Shown one piece after another: positions 1-8,384 of a stretch of DNA of 64,000 nucleotides. Every line of letters starts with the position of its first letter. Within the stretch, counting starts at the first letter, position 1. The position numbers were made by a program, and so were the translations under genes. A model generated the notes under the pieces. It was not told the origin of the DNA and made no database searches. It saw nothing but the letters and a program-made list of their open reading frames with translations. The stretch is from Massilia litorea. Its GTDB lineage: Bacteria > Pseudomonadota > Gammaproteobacteria > Burkholderiales > Burkholderiaceae_D. The stretch spans positions 992,001 to 1,056,000 of the forward strand of contig NZ_CP062941.1 in NCBI RefSeq assembly GCF_015101885.1. Direction: 5' to 3'.

Positions 1-528
1 AAAAGTCGAGATCAGGGGATCGCTGAACCAGCCGAGGGTCGAATAGGCGCTGACGCCGCCGACTTCGACGTCGCGGCCTTCGGCCCGCAATTGTCTGGCA
101 TAGGCCTGGGCGTCGTCCTTGCTGTAGTAGCCGCGATAGTTGACGCAGCCGGCCACCGGGAAGCACCACTGCAGCGGTTTCATCGACAGCTCGGGCGTGG
201 CGACGACGTTCCACAGCACATACTGGCGTTTCAGGGCGGCGTAGTTTTTATAGCTGTCGTTGTCGGGCAGGCCCATTTGCTGGACCGCGAAGCGGCGGAT
301 CTGGCGCGCCGTTTCCAGGCGGTGCCGGAGGGAGGTGTTGGTGGCCGGGTCGGCCAGCCAGTCATCGATGGGTCGTGCGTCGGAGAGGAGTTCGAGTTGG
401 CCCTGGGCGGCCTGGGTGTAGTAATTCAGAGTAGAACAACTGGCAAGTAAGGAGACGGCGCCGGCGGCGGCGCTCACGAGGAGCGCGCGCCGGAAAAACG
501 GGGAGAGTTTACGGGGTAGTTTCTTCAT
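1..528 (-). CDS. Predicted lipoprotein aminopeptidase, C-terminal part beyond the window
   Basis: Reading the minus strand from the ATG at 528 gives an open frame that runs off the left edge: MKKLPRKLSPFFRRALLVSA, a hydrophobic stretch, then a lipobox (LLASC) near residue 32, so a lipoprotein signal is visible. The following sequence (YYTQAAQGQLELL, RQIRRFAVQQMGLP, SYKNYAALKRQYVLWNVVA, FPVAGCVNYRGYYSK, STLGWFSDPLISTF) matches what I remember of the proteobacterial predicted aminopeptidase family (COG4324). Its zinc-binding motif would lie beyond the window. The start overlaps the last 20 bases of the molybdopterin oxidoreductase, so the two are probably co-transcribed. The family call is recall; the open frame and lipobox are directly visible. 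Confidence 0.8.
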   Translation of the reverse strand, partial: MKKLPRKLSPFFRRALLVSAAAGAVSLLASCSTLNYYTQAAQGQLELLSDARPIDDWLADPATNTSLRHRLETARQIRRFAVQQMGLPDNDSYKNYAALKRQYVLWNVVATPELSMKPLQWCFPVAGCVNYRGYYSKDDAQAYARQLRAEGRDVEVGGVSAYSTLGWFSDPLISTF

Positions 529-2617
529 GTCCGGGTTGGAGCGCGGCCTTTTCAACCTGCACCAGGGTGTCGTAGAAAGTGGGCGCCCGACCCATGTCGG
601 TCAGGCGCTGGCTGGTCACTTCATTGGCGTTCTTGCCGTCTTTGGAAAGCTTCTTCCACCAGATCGACAGGCCCACCACGAGGCCCGGTCGCGCTTTCTC
701 GGTCACGCGCGCCTTGGCAACAAAAGAGCCGCGGTCGTTAAAAATACGCGCCATGTCACCGTGCTTGAGGCCGCGTGGGGCGGCGTCGTTCGGGTGGATG
801 TCGAGGTGCGGCTCGCCCTCGGTTGCACGTAGGCTCTGAACATTGACAAAGGTTGAGTTCAGGAAGTTCCGGGCCGGCGGAGAAATCATCGCCAGCGGAT
901 ATTTTTTGGCCAGCGCCGGATTCGAGGCCACCGATTCGTAAGGCGGAATATAGGTCGGCAGCGGATCGAGGCCATCGTTCGCCATCGTCGCGGAATAGAA
1001 TTCGCACTTGCCCGAAGGCGTAGGAAAACCGCCTTCGGCGAACGGCGCGTCCGGCATGTTCAGCTTTTGCCAGCCCTTCTGTTTCAGCGACTCCCAATCG
1101 AAGTGGATCGCGCGCGTATGCGTCTTGTCGAAGGCTTGCGCGGCGAGTTCGTCGTCGGATTCGAGGAAGCAGGGATCCGTCAGCCCCATACGTGCCGCAA
1201 GCAACCTGAAAATTTCGCTGTTCGGCTTGGCCTCGCCCATCGGCGCGATTGCCGCGTTATTCGCCATCATGTACAGGTGGCCATACGCCAGGTGCGCATC
1301 GACGTGTTCGAGTTGGGTCGTGGCCGGCAGCAGGATGTCGGCGTAGTCGGCGCTGTCGGTCTGGAACTGTTCCAGCACGACAGTGAACAAATCCTCGCGC
1401 TCGAAACCTTGCTGCACCTTGGCCGAATCGGGTGCGATCGCCAGCGGGTTGGCGTTGTAGACGATGACGGCTTCGACCTGCGGCCCGAATTCGGCCGATG
1501 CAGGTTTTAACAGATCGTCGCCGATGGTCGTCATGTTGATCGTGCGCGGGTTGCGGCCGGCCAGCAGATCGGGGCGCTGTAACTTGGCTTTATTCGCCGG
1601 GAAGGAACCCGAGGTCGAGAGCTGGATACCGCCGGCCGCATGGCGCCAGGCGCCGACCAGGGCCGGCAGGCAGCTCATGTTGCGCACCGCCATGCCGCCA
1701 CCGCGCGCACGCTGCACGCCATAGTTGCAGCGGATCGCGACCGGTTCGCCGCGCAGCGCCGTATTTCCGTACAGGCGCGCCAGGTCGACCACCTCGGCCG
1801 CCGTGACGCCGCAGGTCTCGGCAGTGCGCTCCGGCGTCCACTCGGCGGCGCGCTCTTTCAGTTCCTCGAAGCCGAGGGTGTGGCGGGCAATGTAATCGTG
1901 GTCGATCAGGTTTTCCTCGATCAGCACGTGCATCAGGCCGAGCGCAAAGGCGGCGTCGGTGCCGGGCAGCAGCGCGATGTGCTGGTGGCACTTCTCGGCC
2001 GTCAGCGAGCGGTAGGGGTCGATCGCGATCAGTTTCGCGCCGCGGCGTTTCGCTTCCTGGGCGCGCATCCAGAAGTGCAGGTTCGAGGCGATCGGATTGC
2101 CGCCCCAGATGATGATCAGTTTCGCGTCCTGGAACTGCTCCATGTCGGTGCCGATCGAGGCGCCGACCGTGTATTTGTAGCCCGTAAAACCGGCGGTGGC
2201 GCAAATCGTGCGATCGAGCAGCGAGGCGCCGATCTTGTTGAAGAAGCGCATCGACATCGCCTCACCTTGCACCAGGCCCATGGTGCCGCAATAGCTGTAG
2301 GGCAGGATCGCTTCCGGATCGCGCTCCGCGATCGGTTTCAGGCGCGCAGCGATCTCGTCGAGCGCCTGGTCCCAGCTGATGCGCTCGAAACGTCCCTCCC
2401 CCTTCTTGCCGACGCGGCGCATCGGATACAACACCCGGTCCGGCGAATAGGTGCGCTCGACGTAGCGCGACACTTTCGTACACAGCACGCCCGCCGTGGT
2501 CGGATGCTCCGGATCGCCGCGCACCTCGGTCGCGACACCATCTTCGACGGTGACCAGCAAGGCGCAGGTATCGGGGCAATCGTGGGGACAGGCGGCGCGG
2601 ACTTGGGTGATGGACAT
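509..2617 (-). CDS. Molybdopterin-dependent oxidoreductase with N-terminal [4Fe-4S] site
   Basis: 702-residue protein of the DMSO reductase/formate dehydrogenase superfamily. The N-terminus carries a four-cysteine cluster motif, C10-x3-C14-x3-C18-x27-C46 (in CPHDCPDTC and GVLCTK), for one [4Fe-4S] cluster. Bis-MGD binding blocks follow (IIIWGGNPIASN, IAIDPYRSLTAEK, LLPGTDAAFALG), and the C-terminal molybdopterin dinucleotide-binding domain (LDIHPNDAAPRGLKHGDMARI) is complete. There is no twin-arginine signal, so it is probably cytoplasmic. The substrate cannot be told; relatives are annotated as BisC/formate-dehydrogenase-like. No electron-transfer subunit is adjacent. Its end overlaps the aminopeptidase start. 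The Shine-Dalgarno is weak. Confidence 0.85.
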   Translation of the reverse strand: MSITQVRAACPHDCPDTCALLVTVEDGVATEVRGDPEHPTTAGVLCTKVSRYVERTYSPDRVLYPMRRVGKKGEGRFERISWDQALDEIAARLKPIAERDPEAILPYSYCGTMGLVQGEAMSMRFFNKIGASLLDRTICATAGFTGYKYTVGASIGTDMEQFQDAKLIIIWGGNPIASNLHFWMRAQEAKRRGAKLIAIDPYRSLTAEKCHQHIALLPGTDAAFALGLMHVLIEENLIDHDYIARHTLGFEELKERAAEWTPERTAETCGVTAAEVVDLARLYGNTALRGEPVAIRCNYGVQRARGGGMAVRNMSCLPALVGAWRHAAGGIQLSTSGSFPANKAKLQRPDLLAGRNPRTINMTTIGDDLLKPASAEFGPQVEAVIVYNANPLAIAPDSAKVQQGFEREDLFTVVLEQFQTDSADYADILLPATTQLEHVDAHLAYGHLYMMANNAAIAPMGEAKPNSEIFRLLAARMGLTDPCFLESDDELAAQAFDKTHTRAIHFDWESLKQKGWQKLNMPDAPFAEGGFPTPSGKCEFYSATMANDGLDPLPTYIPPYESVASNPALAKKYPLAMISPPARNFLNSTFVNVQSLRATEGEPHLDIHPNDAAPRGLKHGDMARIFNDRGSFVAKARVTEKARPGLVVGLSIWWKKLSKDGKNANEVTSQRLTDMGRAPTFYDTLVQVEKAALQPGHEETTP

Positions 2618-2766
2618 CGGGGACTATTCTCGGGAAAAACGTCGATAAACCAATACTTTATCTGATTCCGCCGGGGCTGGTGACGGGGGATGGATTTCCC
2701 ACGTTGAGGCGGGCTACAATGGTTCACAGACCTTGCAATTACGTCCATGTACACAGGGAGAACAAG

Positions 2767-3960
2767 ATGAGACTCGTGGAACCCATCCTCGCGTTCCAGG
2801 CCGAGCTGGAAGCAATCCGCCGCGACCTGCACGCCCATCCGGAACTCTGCTACGAAGAGCACCGCACCTCCGACGTCGTCGCCGCGCGCCTGGCCGACTG
2901 GGGCATCCCCGTCGTGCGCGGGCTCGGCGGCACCGGCGTGGTCGGCATCATCAAGAACGGCAGCTCAAGCCGTGCGATCGGCCTGCGCGCCGACATGGAT
3001 GCGCTGCCGATGCAGGAACTCAACACATTTGACCATGCGTCGCGCCACCCCGGCAAGATGCATGCGTGTGGCCATGACGGTCATACATCGATGTTGCTGG
3101 GTGCAGCCCACTATTTGTCGCGTCACCGCAACTTTGACGGTACGGTGTACCTGATTTTCCAGCCGGCCGAAGAAGGCGGCGCCGGCGCCCGGCGCATGAT
3201 CGAGGACGGCCTGTTCGAACAATTCCCGATGGAGGCGGTCTACGGCATGCACAACTGGCCGGGCCTGCCGGCGGGCAGCTTCGGCGTGATCCCGGGGCCG
3301 ATGATGGCGTCCAGTAACGAGTTTCGCGTGGTGGTCAAAGGGAAAGGCGCGCATGCGGCGCAACCGCATCGCGGCATCGATCCGGTGATGGTGGCGGTGC
3401 AGATTGCACAAGCCTGGCAGACCATCGTCTCGCGCGAAAAGAATCCGCTGGACACCGCGGTGCTGTCGATCACGCAGATCCACGCGGGCAGCGCCACCAA
3501 TGTCATTCCCGACGAAGCCGTGATGATCGGCACCGTGCGCACCTTCTCGACCGAGGTGCTCGATTTGATCCAGCAGCGCATGGAGCAAATGGCGAAGGGG
3601 ATCGCGGCCGGCTTCAATGCGGGCGTCGATTTCGGCTTCAAGCGCAACTATCCGCCGCTGGTCAACCATCCGGAGCAGACCGCGTTCGCCGTCGAGGCGA
3701 TGCGCGCCGTGGTGGGCGACGCCAATGTGAACGTCAAGGTCGAACCGACCATGGGGGCGGAAGATTTCGCCTTCATGCTGCAGGCGAAGCCGGGGTGCTA
3801 TGTCTTTATTGGCAACGGCGATGGCGAGCACCGGTCGGGCGGGCATGGCTTAGGACCGTGCCAGCTGCATAACGGGAGTTATGATTTCAATGACCAGTTG
3901 CTGCCGATCGGGGCCAGTTATTGGGTGAAGTTGGTCGAGACGGGGTTGCCGGTCGGTTGA
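2767..3960 (+). CDS. M20 family amidohydrolase (hippurate hydrolase-like)
   Basis: 397-residue metallo-amidohydrolase of the M20D/HipO group, which cleaves N-acyl amino acids such as hippurate. Diagnostic motifs in order: RRDLHAHPEL near the N-terminus, GLRADMDALPMQE, HACGHDGHTSMLLGAA (metal-binding Cys/His), FQPAEEGGAGARRMI (catalytic and metal-binding glutamates), YGMHNWPGLPAGSF, dimerisation domain, and MGAEDFAFM. The ATG at 2767 was chosen because AGGGAG (2755-2760) sits six bases ahead and the protein then begins at the family's usual N-terminus; the frame is open further upstream to 2680. A -10-like TACAAT lies at 2714-2719 without a convincing -35. No signal peptide: cytoplasmic. The exact substrate is not determinable. 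Confidence 0.9.
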   Translation: MRLVEPILAFQAELEAIRRDLHAHPELCYEEHRTSDVVAARLADWGIPVVRGLGGTGVVGIIKNGSSSRAIGLRADMDALPMQELNTFDHASRHPGKMHACGHDGHTSMLLGAAHYLSRHRNFDGTVYLIFQPAEEGGAGARRMIEDGLFEQFPMEAVYGMHNWPGLPAGSFGVIPGPMMASSNEFRVVVKGKGAHAAQPHRGIDPVMVAVQIAQAWQTIVSREKNPLDTAVLSITQIHAGSATNVIPDEAVMIGTVRTFSTEVLDLIQQRMEQMAKGIAAGFNAGVDFGFKRNYPPLVNHPEQTAFAVEAMRAVVGDANVNVKVEPTMGAEDFAFMLQAKPGCYVFIGNGDGEHRSGGHGLGPCQLHNGSYDFNDQLLPIGASYWVKLVETGLPVG

Positions 3961-4002
3961 TGTTGCCGCCATGTGTGAGGGCGCCGATGTGCGGGCGATG
4001 AT

Positions 4003-4125
4003 AACGCGTGGGCTCGAGAGCCCGGTGAACCCGTCATTGATGCCATTGGCATCAATGACCCCGTACGGTGCACCGCAGCCACGGGGTTCAGCGTAACGTA
4101 GGGTGGGCTCTCGAGCCCACGCGTT
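4003..4125. repeat. 123-bp nested inverted-repeat element between convergent genes
   Basis: A perfect 21-bp inverted repeat (4003-4023 and 4105-4125, core GTGGGCTCGAGAGCCC) encloses a second, nearly loop-free palindrome at 4033-4059 (13-bp arms around GTCATTGATGCCA). The sequence between is 81 bp. It sits in the gap between the converging amidohydrolase and dehydrogenase genes, so it could act as a two-way terminator. Its size and nested form resemble REP/BIME or MITE-type elements. No second copy was noticed in this window. Confidence 0.75.
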
Positions 4126-4142
4126 GTACCTCTGCTCACCCG

Positions 4143-5042
4143 CTACGGCAACAAATCCGGCCCGCTGCCAACGCGCTGCCCCGGATTGATCCGCTCCAGC
4201 GCCAACAAAGCCGCCGCGTGATCGGCACTGCCGAACTCTCCTTCGATCGACTCGTAACTGCGTGCCGCCGCACTCGTCAGCGGCAACACCAACCCCGCCT
4301 CCGCTGCTGCCGCCAGCACATTGTGCATATCCTTTAACTGGCTTTTCACCTGCCCGCCGGGCATGAAATTGCGGTCCAGCATGCGCTGGCCGTGTACCTC
4401 GAGGATGCGGCTGCCGGCGAAGCCGCCGCGGATCGCATCGCGCACGGCCGCCGGATCGGCGCCGGCCGCCTGCGCCAGCAGCAGGGCCTCGGCGACGACG
4501 TTGATGGTGGCGCCGACGATCAGTTGATTGCACAGCTTGGCGACCTGGCCGCTGCCGTTCGGACCGACGAGTTGGGCGCTGCCGAGGACGGCGAGCACGG
4601 GCGCGGCCTCCTGAAAATCGTGCAGGCTGCCGCCGGCCATGATCGCCAGCGTGCCCGCCTCGGCGCCGCCGACGCCGCCCGACACCGGCGCGTCCAGGAA
4701 GCGCATGCCGTGGGCCCCCAGGCGCGCATGGAAGCCCAGGGCCTCGTCGTGGCGCGTCGAACTCATGTCGATCCAGAGGGCGCCCGGCGCCAGCGCCGGC
4801 AGGGCCGCCTCGATGGTCGCGCCGACGGCGGGCCCCGCTTCCAGCATCGAGATCACGATGGCGGCGCCGGCCACGGCTTCTTCCACCGAAGCACAGGGAA
4901 CGGCGCCGAGTCCGGCCAGCAGCTGCGCCTTGGCGGCGGTCCGGTTCCAGACGCGCGGGGCGAAGCCGGCTTCGGCCAGGCGGGCGGCCATCGGGCGGCC
5001 CATCAGGCCAATGCCGAGGACGGCGACAAGGGGATGCGGCAT
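4143..5042 (-). CDS. NAD(P)-dependent 3-hydroxyisobutyrate dehydrogenase-family oxidoreductase
   Basis: 299-residue beta-hydroxyacid dehydrogenase. The N-terminal Rossmann motif (AVLGIGLMGRPMAARLAEAG) binds the dinucleotide. The substrate loop DAPVSGGVGGAEAGTLAIMAGG and the catalytic-lysine helix GSGQVAKLCNQLIVGATI are both present, so the enzyme looks intact. Members oxidise 3-hydroxyisobutyrate or reduce tartronate semialdehyde and related short beta-hydroxy acids; which applies here cannot be told. The start at 5042 (MPHPLVAVLG) has AGGAA upstream and matches the family N-terminus; the same frame stays open to 5717 but that extension lies across pagL and is not protein-like. Confidence 0.88.
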   Translation of the reverse strand: MPHPLVAVLGIGLMGRPMAARLAEAGFAPRVWNRTAAKAQLLAGLGAVPCASVEEAVAGAAIVISMLEAGPAVGATIEAALPALAPGALWIDMSSTRHDEALGFHARLGAHGMRFLDAPVSGGVGGAEAGTLAIMAGGSLHDFQEAAPVLAVLGSAQLVGPNGSGQVAKLCNQLIVGATINVVAEALLLAQAAGADPAAVRDAIRGGFAGSRILEVHGQRMLDRNFMPGGQVKSQLKDMHNVLAAAAEAGLVLPLTSAAARSYESIEGEFGSADHAAALLALERINPGQRVGSGPDLLP

Positions 5043-5147
5043 GCGGTTCCTTTCGAATTCATGATGTGCGCTACGTGCTTTTGTTCGCGCTAGTACAATA
5101 TTTGGATTCGCCAGCGTGGACTGGCGTATACCTTTACGAAAGCAATT

Positions 5148-5705
5148 ATGGCCTCTAATAAAAAAATTGCCACCCTTGCCGGACTCGCCATCGCCCTGCT
5201 CGCGGGCCGTGCAAGCGCTGCCGACAACGGCTGGATCGATTCTGCTTCGGTCGAGTTCGGCTCCGGCTCGAAAGTGCGCATCGGCCGCCTGGCGGTCCAG
5301 AAGAACTGGGATGCGCAGTGGTTCGCCTCGAACGGGCGCCACCTGTCGGGCTACTGGGACCTGTCGGCTGCCTACTGGCGCGGCACGGCTTACCGCAACG
5401 TGGACGGCCAGCACCAGAACCTGGCCGTGGTCGGGATCACGCCGGTGCTGCGTTACCAGCGCGACGACAAGCTCGGCTGGTATGCCGAAGGCGGCATCGG
5501 CGCCAACCTGTTCTCCGAGCTGTACAACAACAGCGACAACCGGCTGTCGACCGCCTTCCAGTTCGGCGACCACATCGGCATCGGCTATGTCACCGCGAAC
5601 AAATGGGATCTCGGCCTGAAGTTCCAGCATTATTCGAACGCCAGCATCAAGCGCCCGAACAGCGGCGTCAACTTGCTGGTAGCGAGCGCCCGCTACCAGT
5701 TCTGA
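5148..5705 (+). CDS. pagL: Lipid A 3-O-deacylase
   Basis: 185-residue outer-membrane beta-barrel. A cleavable signal peptide is visible (LAGLAIALLAGRASA before ADNGW). The family signature near the C-terminus, FQHYSNASIKRPNSGVN, holds the catalytic His-Ser pair of PagL, and the chain ends in an aromatic-terminated strand (SARYQF) typical of barrels assembled by BAM. PagL removes the 3-position acyl chain of lipid A, which lowers endotoxicity and can affect cationic-peptide resistance. A -10-like TACAAT is at 5094-5099; the Shine-Dalgarno is poor. It lies 2.7 kb from an eptA-PAP2 operon, giving a local lipid A modification cluster. Confidence 0.9.
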   Translation: MASNKKIATLAGLAIALLAGRASAADNGWIDSASVEFGSGSKVRIGRLAVQKNWDAQWFASNGRHLSGYWDLSAAYWRGTAYRNVDGQHQNLAVVGITPVLRYQRDDKLGWYAEGGIGANLFSELYNNSDNRLSTAFQFGDHIGIGYVTANKWDLGLKFQHYSNASIKRPNSGVNLLVASARYQF

Positions 5706-5719
5706 CCAGCCAGTCACAG

Positions 5720-5745
5720 GCGGATGCCGTCAAGACGGCGTCCGC
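5720..5745 (+). terminator. Hairpin after pagL
   Basis: Twelve-base-pair stem with one G-T pair and an AA loop (GCGGATGCCGTC / GACGGCGTCCGC) just after the pagL stop. It lacks a clear T-run, so it may be a weak terminator or a processing hairpin. Confidence 0.5.
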
Positions 5746-5814
5746 TTGAAATCGGCATCTCATGATTTATGTGACAATCCGGAGAGGCATGCGCACCCAC
5801 CGGATGAGGCCCGT

Positions 5815-7245
5815 TTGAACAGTTCCACCGTCAAAACCTATTTGCCCTGGCTGGTCGCCACTGCCCTGTTCATGGAGCAGCTCGACGCCACCGTCGTCAA
5901 TACCGCCATTCCCAGCATCGCGCTCAGCCTCGGGGTCACGCCGCTGAGCCTGAAATCGGTCGTCACCAGTTATATCCTGGGCCTTGCGGTCGGCATTCCC
6001 GTCAGTGGCTGGATGGCCGACCGTTTCGGCACGCGCCGCGTGTTTCTCATCGCGATCGGCATCTTTACCCTTGCCTCGGTCCTGTGCGGCCTGGCGCCGA
6101 ATGCGCAGATGATGACGGCCGCGCGCCTGCTGCAGGGGCTGGGCGGAGCGATGATGATGCCGGTCGGGCGCCTGGCGATCGTGCGCACCTTCCCGAAATC
6201 GGAACTGCTCGGGGCCATGAATTTCGTCATCATCCCGGCCCTGATCGGCCCCCTGCTGGGCCCGACCGTGGGCGGCCTGATGGTGCACTGGACCTCCTGG
6301 CGCGCGATCTTCTTCATCAACGTGCCGTTCGGCCTGATTGCGATGTATCTGGTCTGGCGCCACATGCCGGACTACCACGGCGACGAGCGCCGTCCGCTCG
6401 ACGTCCTCGGCCTGATCTTGTTCAGTTCCGGTACCGCCATCCTGTCCTGGCTGCTGGAAATCTTCGGCGAGCATACCCAGAGCGTCCCGACGATGATCTT
6501 GCTGCTGGCGGTCTCGGTCGGCCTGCTTGCCGCCTATGCCTGGCATGCGAGCCGCATCAAGTTCCCGCTGCTGCGCCTGGCCCTGCTCAAGGTGCGCACC
6601 TTCCGGATCTCGGTGGTCGGCGGCTTCGTGACCCGCCTCGGCGTCGGCGGCCTGCCCTTCCTGCTGCCCCTGCTCTACCAGTTGGGCCTGGGCTTGCCGG
6701 CCTGGCAGTCGGGCTTGCTGATGATGCCGTCGGCAGCGGCGGCGATGGGCATGAAACTGATCGCGCCAAAAGTGCTGGCGCGCTTCGGCTACCGCCAGGT
6801 GCTGGTATTCAATACCTTGTTTATCGGCCTGACGATCGCCCTGTACGGCCTGGTCGGGCGGGAAACGCCGCTGGCCGCCATCGTCTGCATTAGCCTGATG
6901 CAGGGCTTCTTCAATTCGCTGCAGTTTTCCAGCATGAACACGCTGGCCTATGCCGACATCGAGGCCGGCGACACGAGCATGGCAAGTACCATCTCGAGCT
7001 CGTTCCAGCAATTGTCGATGAGTTTCGGCCTGGCGGCGGGATCGCTGGTGACGGCCTGGTTCCTGGGCCGCGTGCCGCAGACCAATCAGGTGCTGGTGAC
7101 CGGCGCCCTGCACCACGCCTTCTGGGCCCTGGCCGTCATGACGGTACTGTCGGCGGCGATTTTCTGGCGCTTGCGCCGCAAGGATGGCGACAGCATCAGC
7201 CGCGGCCGTGCCGTCGCCAAAGAGGCCGAGCCGGTGGCGCAGTAG
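5815..7245 (+). CDS. MFS multidrug transporter, DHA2 (EmrB/QacA-like) family
   Basis: About 476 residues with roughly 14 hydrophobic segments. Motifs of the drug:H+ antiporter-2 family are present: LDATVVNTAIPSIA in the first helix (motif D1), GWMADRFGTRRVF in loop 2-3 (motif A), and LGPTVGGLMVHWTSWRAIFFINVPFG (motif C region). The preferred start is TTG at 5815 (NSSTVKTYLPWLV) because GAGG lies just upstream and it matches family length; an in-frame TTG at 5746 would add 23 residues of unlikely sequence. Likely exports hydrophobic toxic compounds; the substrate is unknown. It converges on the small gene at 7250 with a four-base gap. Confidence 0.88.
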   Translation: MNSSTVKTYLPWLVATALFMEQLDATVVNTAIPSIALSLGVTPLSLKSVVTSYILGLAVGIPVSGWMADRFGTRRVFLIAIGIFTLASVLCGLAPNAQMMTAARLLQGLGGAMMMPVGRLAIVRTFPKSELLGAMNFVIIPALIGPLLGPTVGGLMVHWTSWRAIFFINVPFGLIAMYLVWRHMPDYHGDERRPLDVLGLILFSSGTAILSWLLEIFGEHTQSVPTMILLLAVSVGLLAAYAWHASRIKFPLLRLALLKVRTFRISVVGGFVTRLGVGGLPFLLPLLYQLGLGLPAWQSGLLMMPSAAAAMGMKLIAPKVLARFGYRQVLVFNTLFIGLTIALYGLVGRETPLAAIVCISLMQGFFNSLQFSSMNTLAYADIEAGDTSMASTISSSFQQLSMSFGLAAGSLVTAWFLGRVPQTNQVLVTGALHHAFWALAVMTVLSAAIFWRLRRKDGDSISRGRAVAKEAEPVAQ

Positions 7246-7249
7246 CGAT

Positions 7250-7549
7250 TCAGGTACCGGTGGCGGGCGCCGGGTCGACCGTCAGCCGCGCCAGCACCCT
7301 TTCGCGGTTGTGCATGACGAAGCCGACGAAGGCCGGCTCCTTGACCGCCAGGCGCAGGATGCCGGGCAGCAGGGGATAACAGAAGACGGCGACCTTGCGC
7401 ACGGCCTCGTCGTTCGCCAGCGCCGCGCGGGCCGCGGCCTCGCTGCCGCCCAACATCGGCATCAGCGAAGCCCGGTGCCGCGAGACGATCGCATTCAAGG
7501 GGGCGGCCAGTTTGTCGGCCAGGGCGGATGGTTCGGGGGCAGCGTGCAT
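7250..7549 (-). CDS. Conserved small protein of unknown function
   Basis: 99 residues, no signal peptide, mixed alpha/Ala-rich, with LADKLAAPLNAIVSRHRASLMPML followed by FCYPLLPGILRLAVKEPAFVGFVMHNRERVL. The ATG at 7549 is preceded by GGAG at six bases, better than the TTG at 7561. I do not recognise the family. It lies 70 bases downstream of the PAP2 gene on the same strand, so it may be the last gene of the regulator-kinase-eptA-PAP2 operon. Confidence 0.6.
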   Translation of the reverse strand: MHAAPEPSALADKLAAPLNAIVSRHRASLMPMLGGSEAAARAALANDEAVRKVAVFCYPLLPGILRLAVKEPAFVGFVMHNRERVLARLTVDPAPATGT

Positions 7550-7619
7550 CGTCATCTCCAAGTGGTCATCACCTGGGAAGTTTGCCGCATGGAAAATAGA
7601 GCGCGCTGAGCTGAAACAA

Positions 7620-8384
7620 TCAGCCCGCTTCTTCGACCGTATCGGTCAGGTAATCGGACGCCGCTGCCTCGCGCCGCACCGGCCGCCACTGCAGCGCGAC
7701 GATCACGACCAGCACAACGGCGCAGGCCAGCCAGATCGACCACAGCGTGTGGGTCAGGAAATGTGCGCCTCTTAATTGCTGCATCCAGCCGACCAGGCCG
7801 CCGAACAGCATCGCTGCCAGCGCCACCAGGCGCGCGCCCTGAGGCCGGCGCGGCAGCCAGTACACGCAGAGCGACACCAGCCACAGCGCACTGGATGCAT
7901 GTCCGGCCGGCAGGCAATGTCCGGGATGGACGCCCAGCGGCAGGGCATCGAACAGACGCAGATAGGGCTCGGTACCGCCATAGCGCGCCAGGTCCCAAGG
8001 GCAGTGAGCGACGCTTGCCTGCTTGAGCATACTGATCACAAGCGGAACCAGCATAGCGGACAGGCCCACGACGCGCAGCCGCAAGCGGTCCACTGGCGCG
8101 CGCCCGGCGCCGGGACGCCAGGCATCCCAGACAGCGGCGGCAATGAAATACGCCGCTCCCAGCGTCAGCAGGGTTTTCAGGATTACATGGCTAAAGGTCT
8201 CGGTCAGCCACGCATGGCGCCAGGTAAATGCCTTGAGACCGGCGTTGTACATGCGGTCCGCAAGCATCAGGTCGATATCGGTAGAAAGCCCGATCCAGAG
8301 GATGATGAGGGCAGTGGCGAGCAGGCCGGCGCAGACCAACAAGGCCTGGCGTGCACTGACCAGTTTTGATGTGGTGGTCGGCAT
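7620..8384 (-). CDS. PAP2-family membrane phosphatase
   Basis: 254 residues, about five to six hydrophobic helices. The acid-phosphatase motifs are recognisable: KQASVAHCPWD, PAGHASSALW (PSGH-type, catalytic His) and RGAHFLTHTLWS, in which the family's final His/Asp region reads H-x3-W. The ATG at 8384 overlaps the eptA stop codon (TGATG), which suggests translational coupling; the frame extends to 8402 inside eptA but without a better start. Enzymes of this kind act on lipid phosphates (lipid A 1-phosphate, undecaprenyl pyrophosphate or phosphatidic acid). Coupling to eptA favours a lipid A or lipid carrier role, by inference. Confidence 0.85.
   Translation of the reverse strand: MPTTTSKLVSARQALLVCAGLLATALIILWIGLSTDIDLMLADRMYNAGLKAFTWRHAWLTETFSHVILKTLLTLGAAYFIAAAVWDAWRPGAGRAPVDRLRLRVVGLSAMLVPLVISMLKQASVAHCPWDLARYGGTEPYLRLFDALPLGVHPGHCLPAGHASSALWLVSLCVYWLPRRPQGARLVALAAMLFGGLVGWMQQLRGAHFLTHTLWSIWLACAVVLVVIVALQWRPVRREAAASDYLTDTVEEAG

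Noticed and set aside
5043..5717. N-terminal extension of the dehydrogenase frame beyond 5042
   Set aside because: It runs antisense through pagL, lacks family similarity, and a good start with AGGAA exists at 5042.
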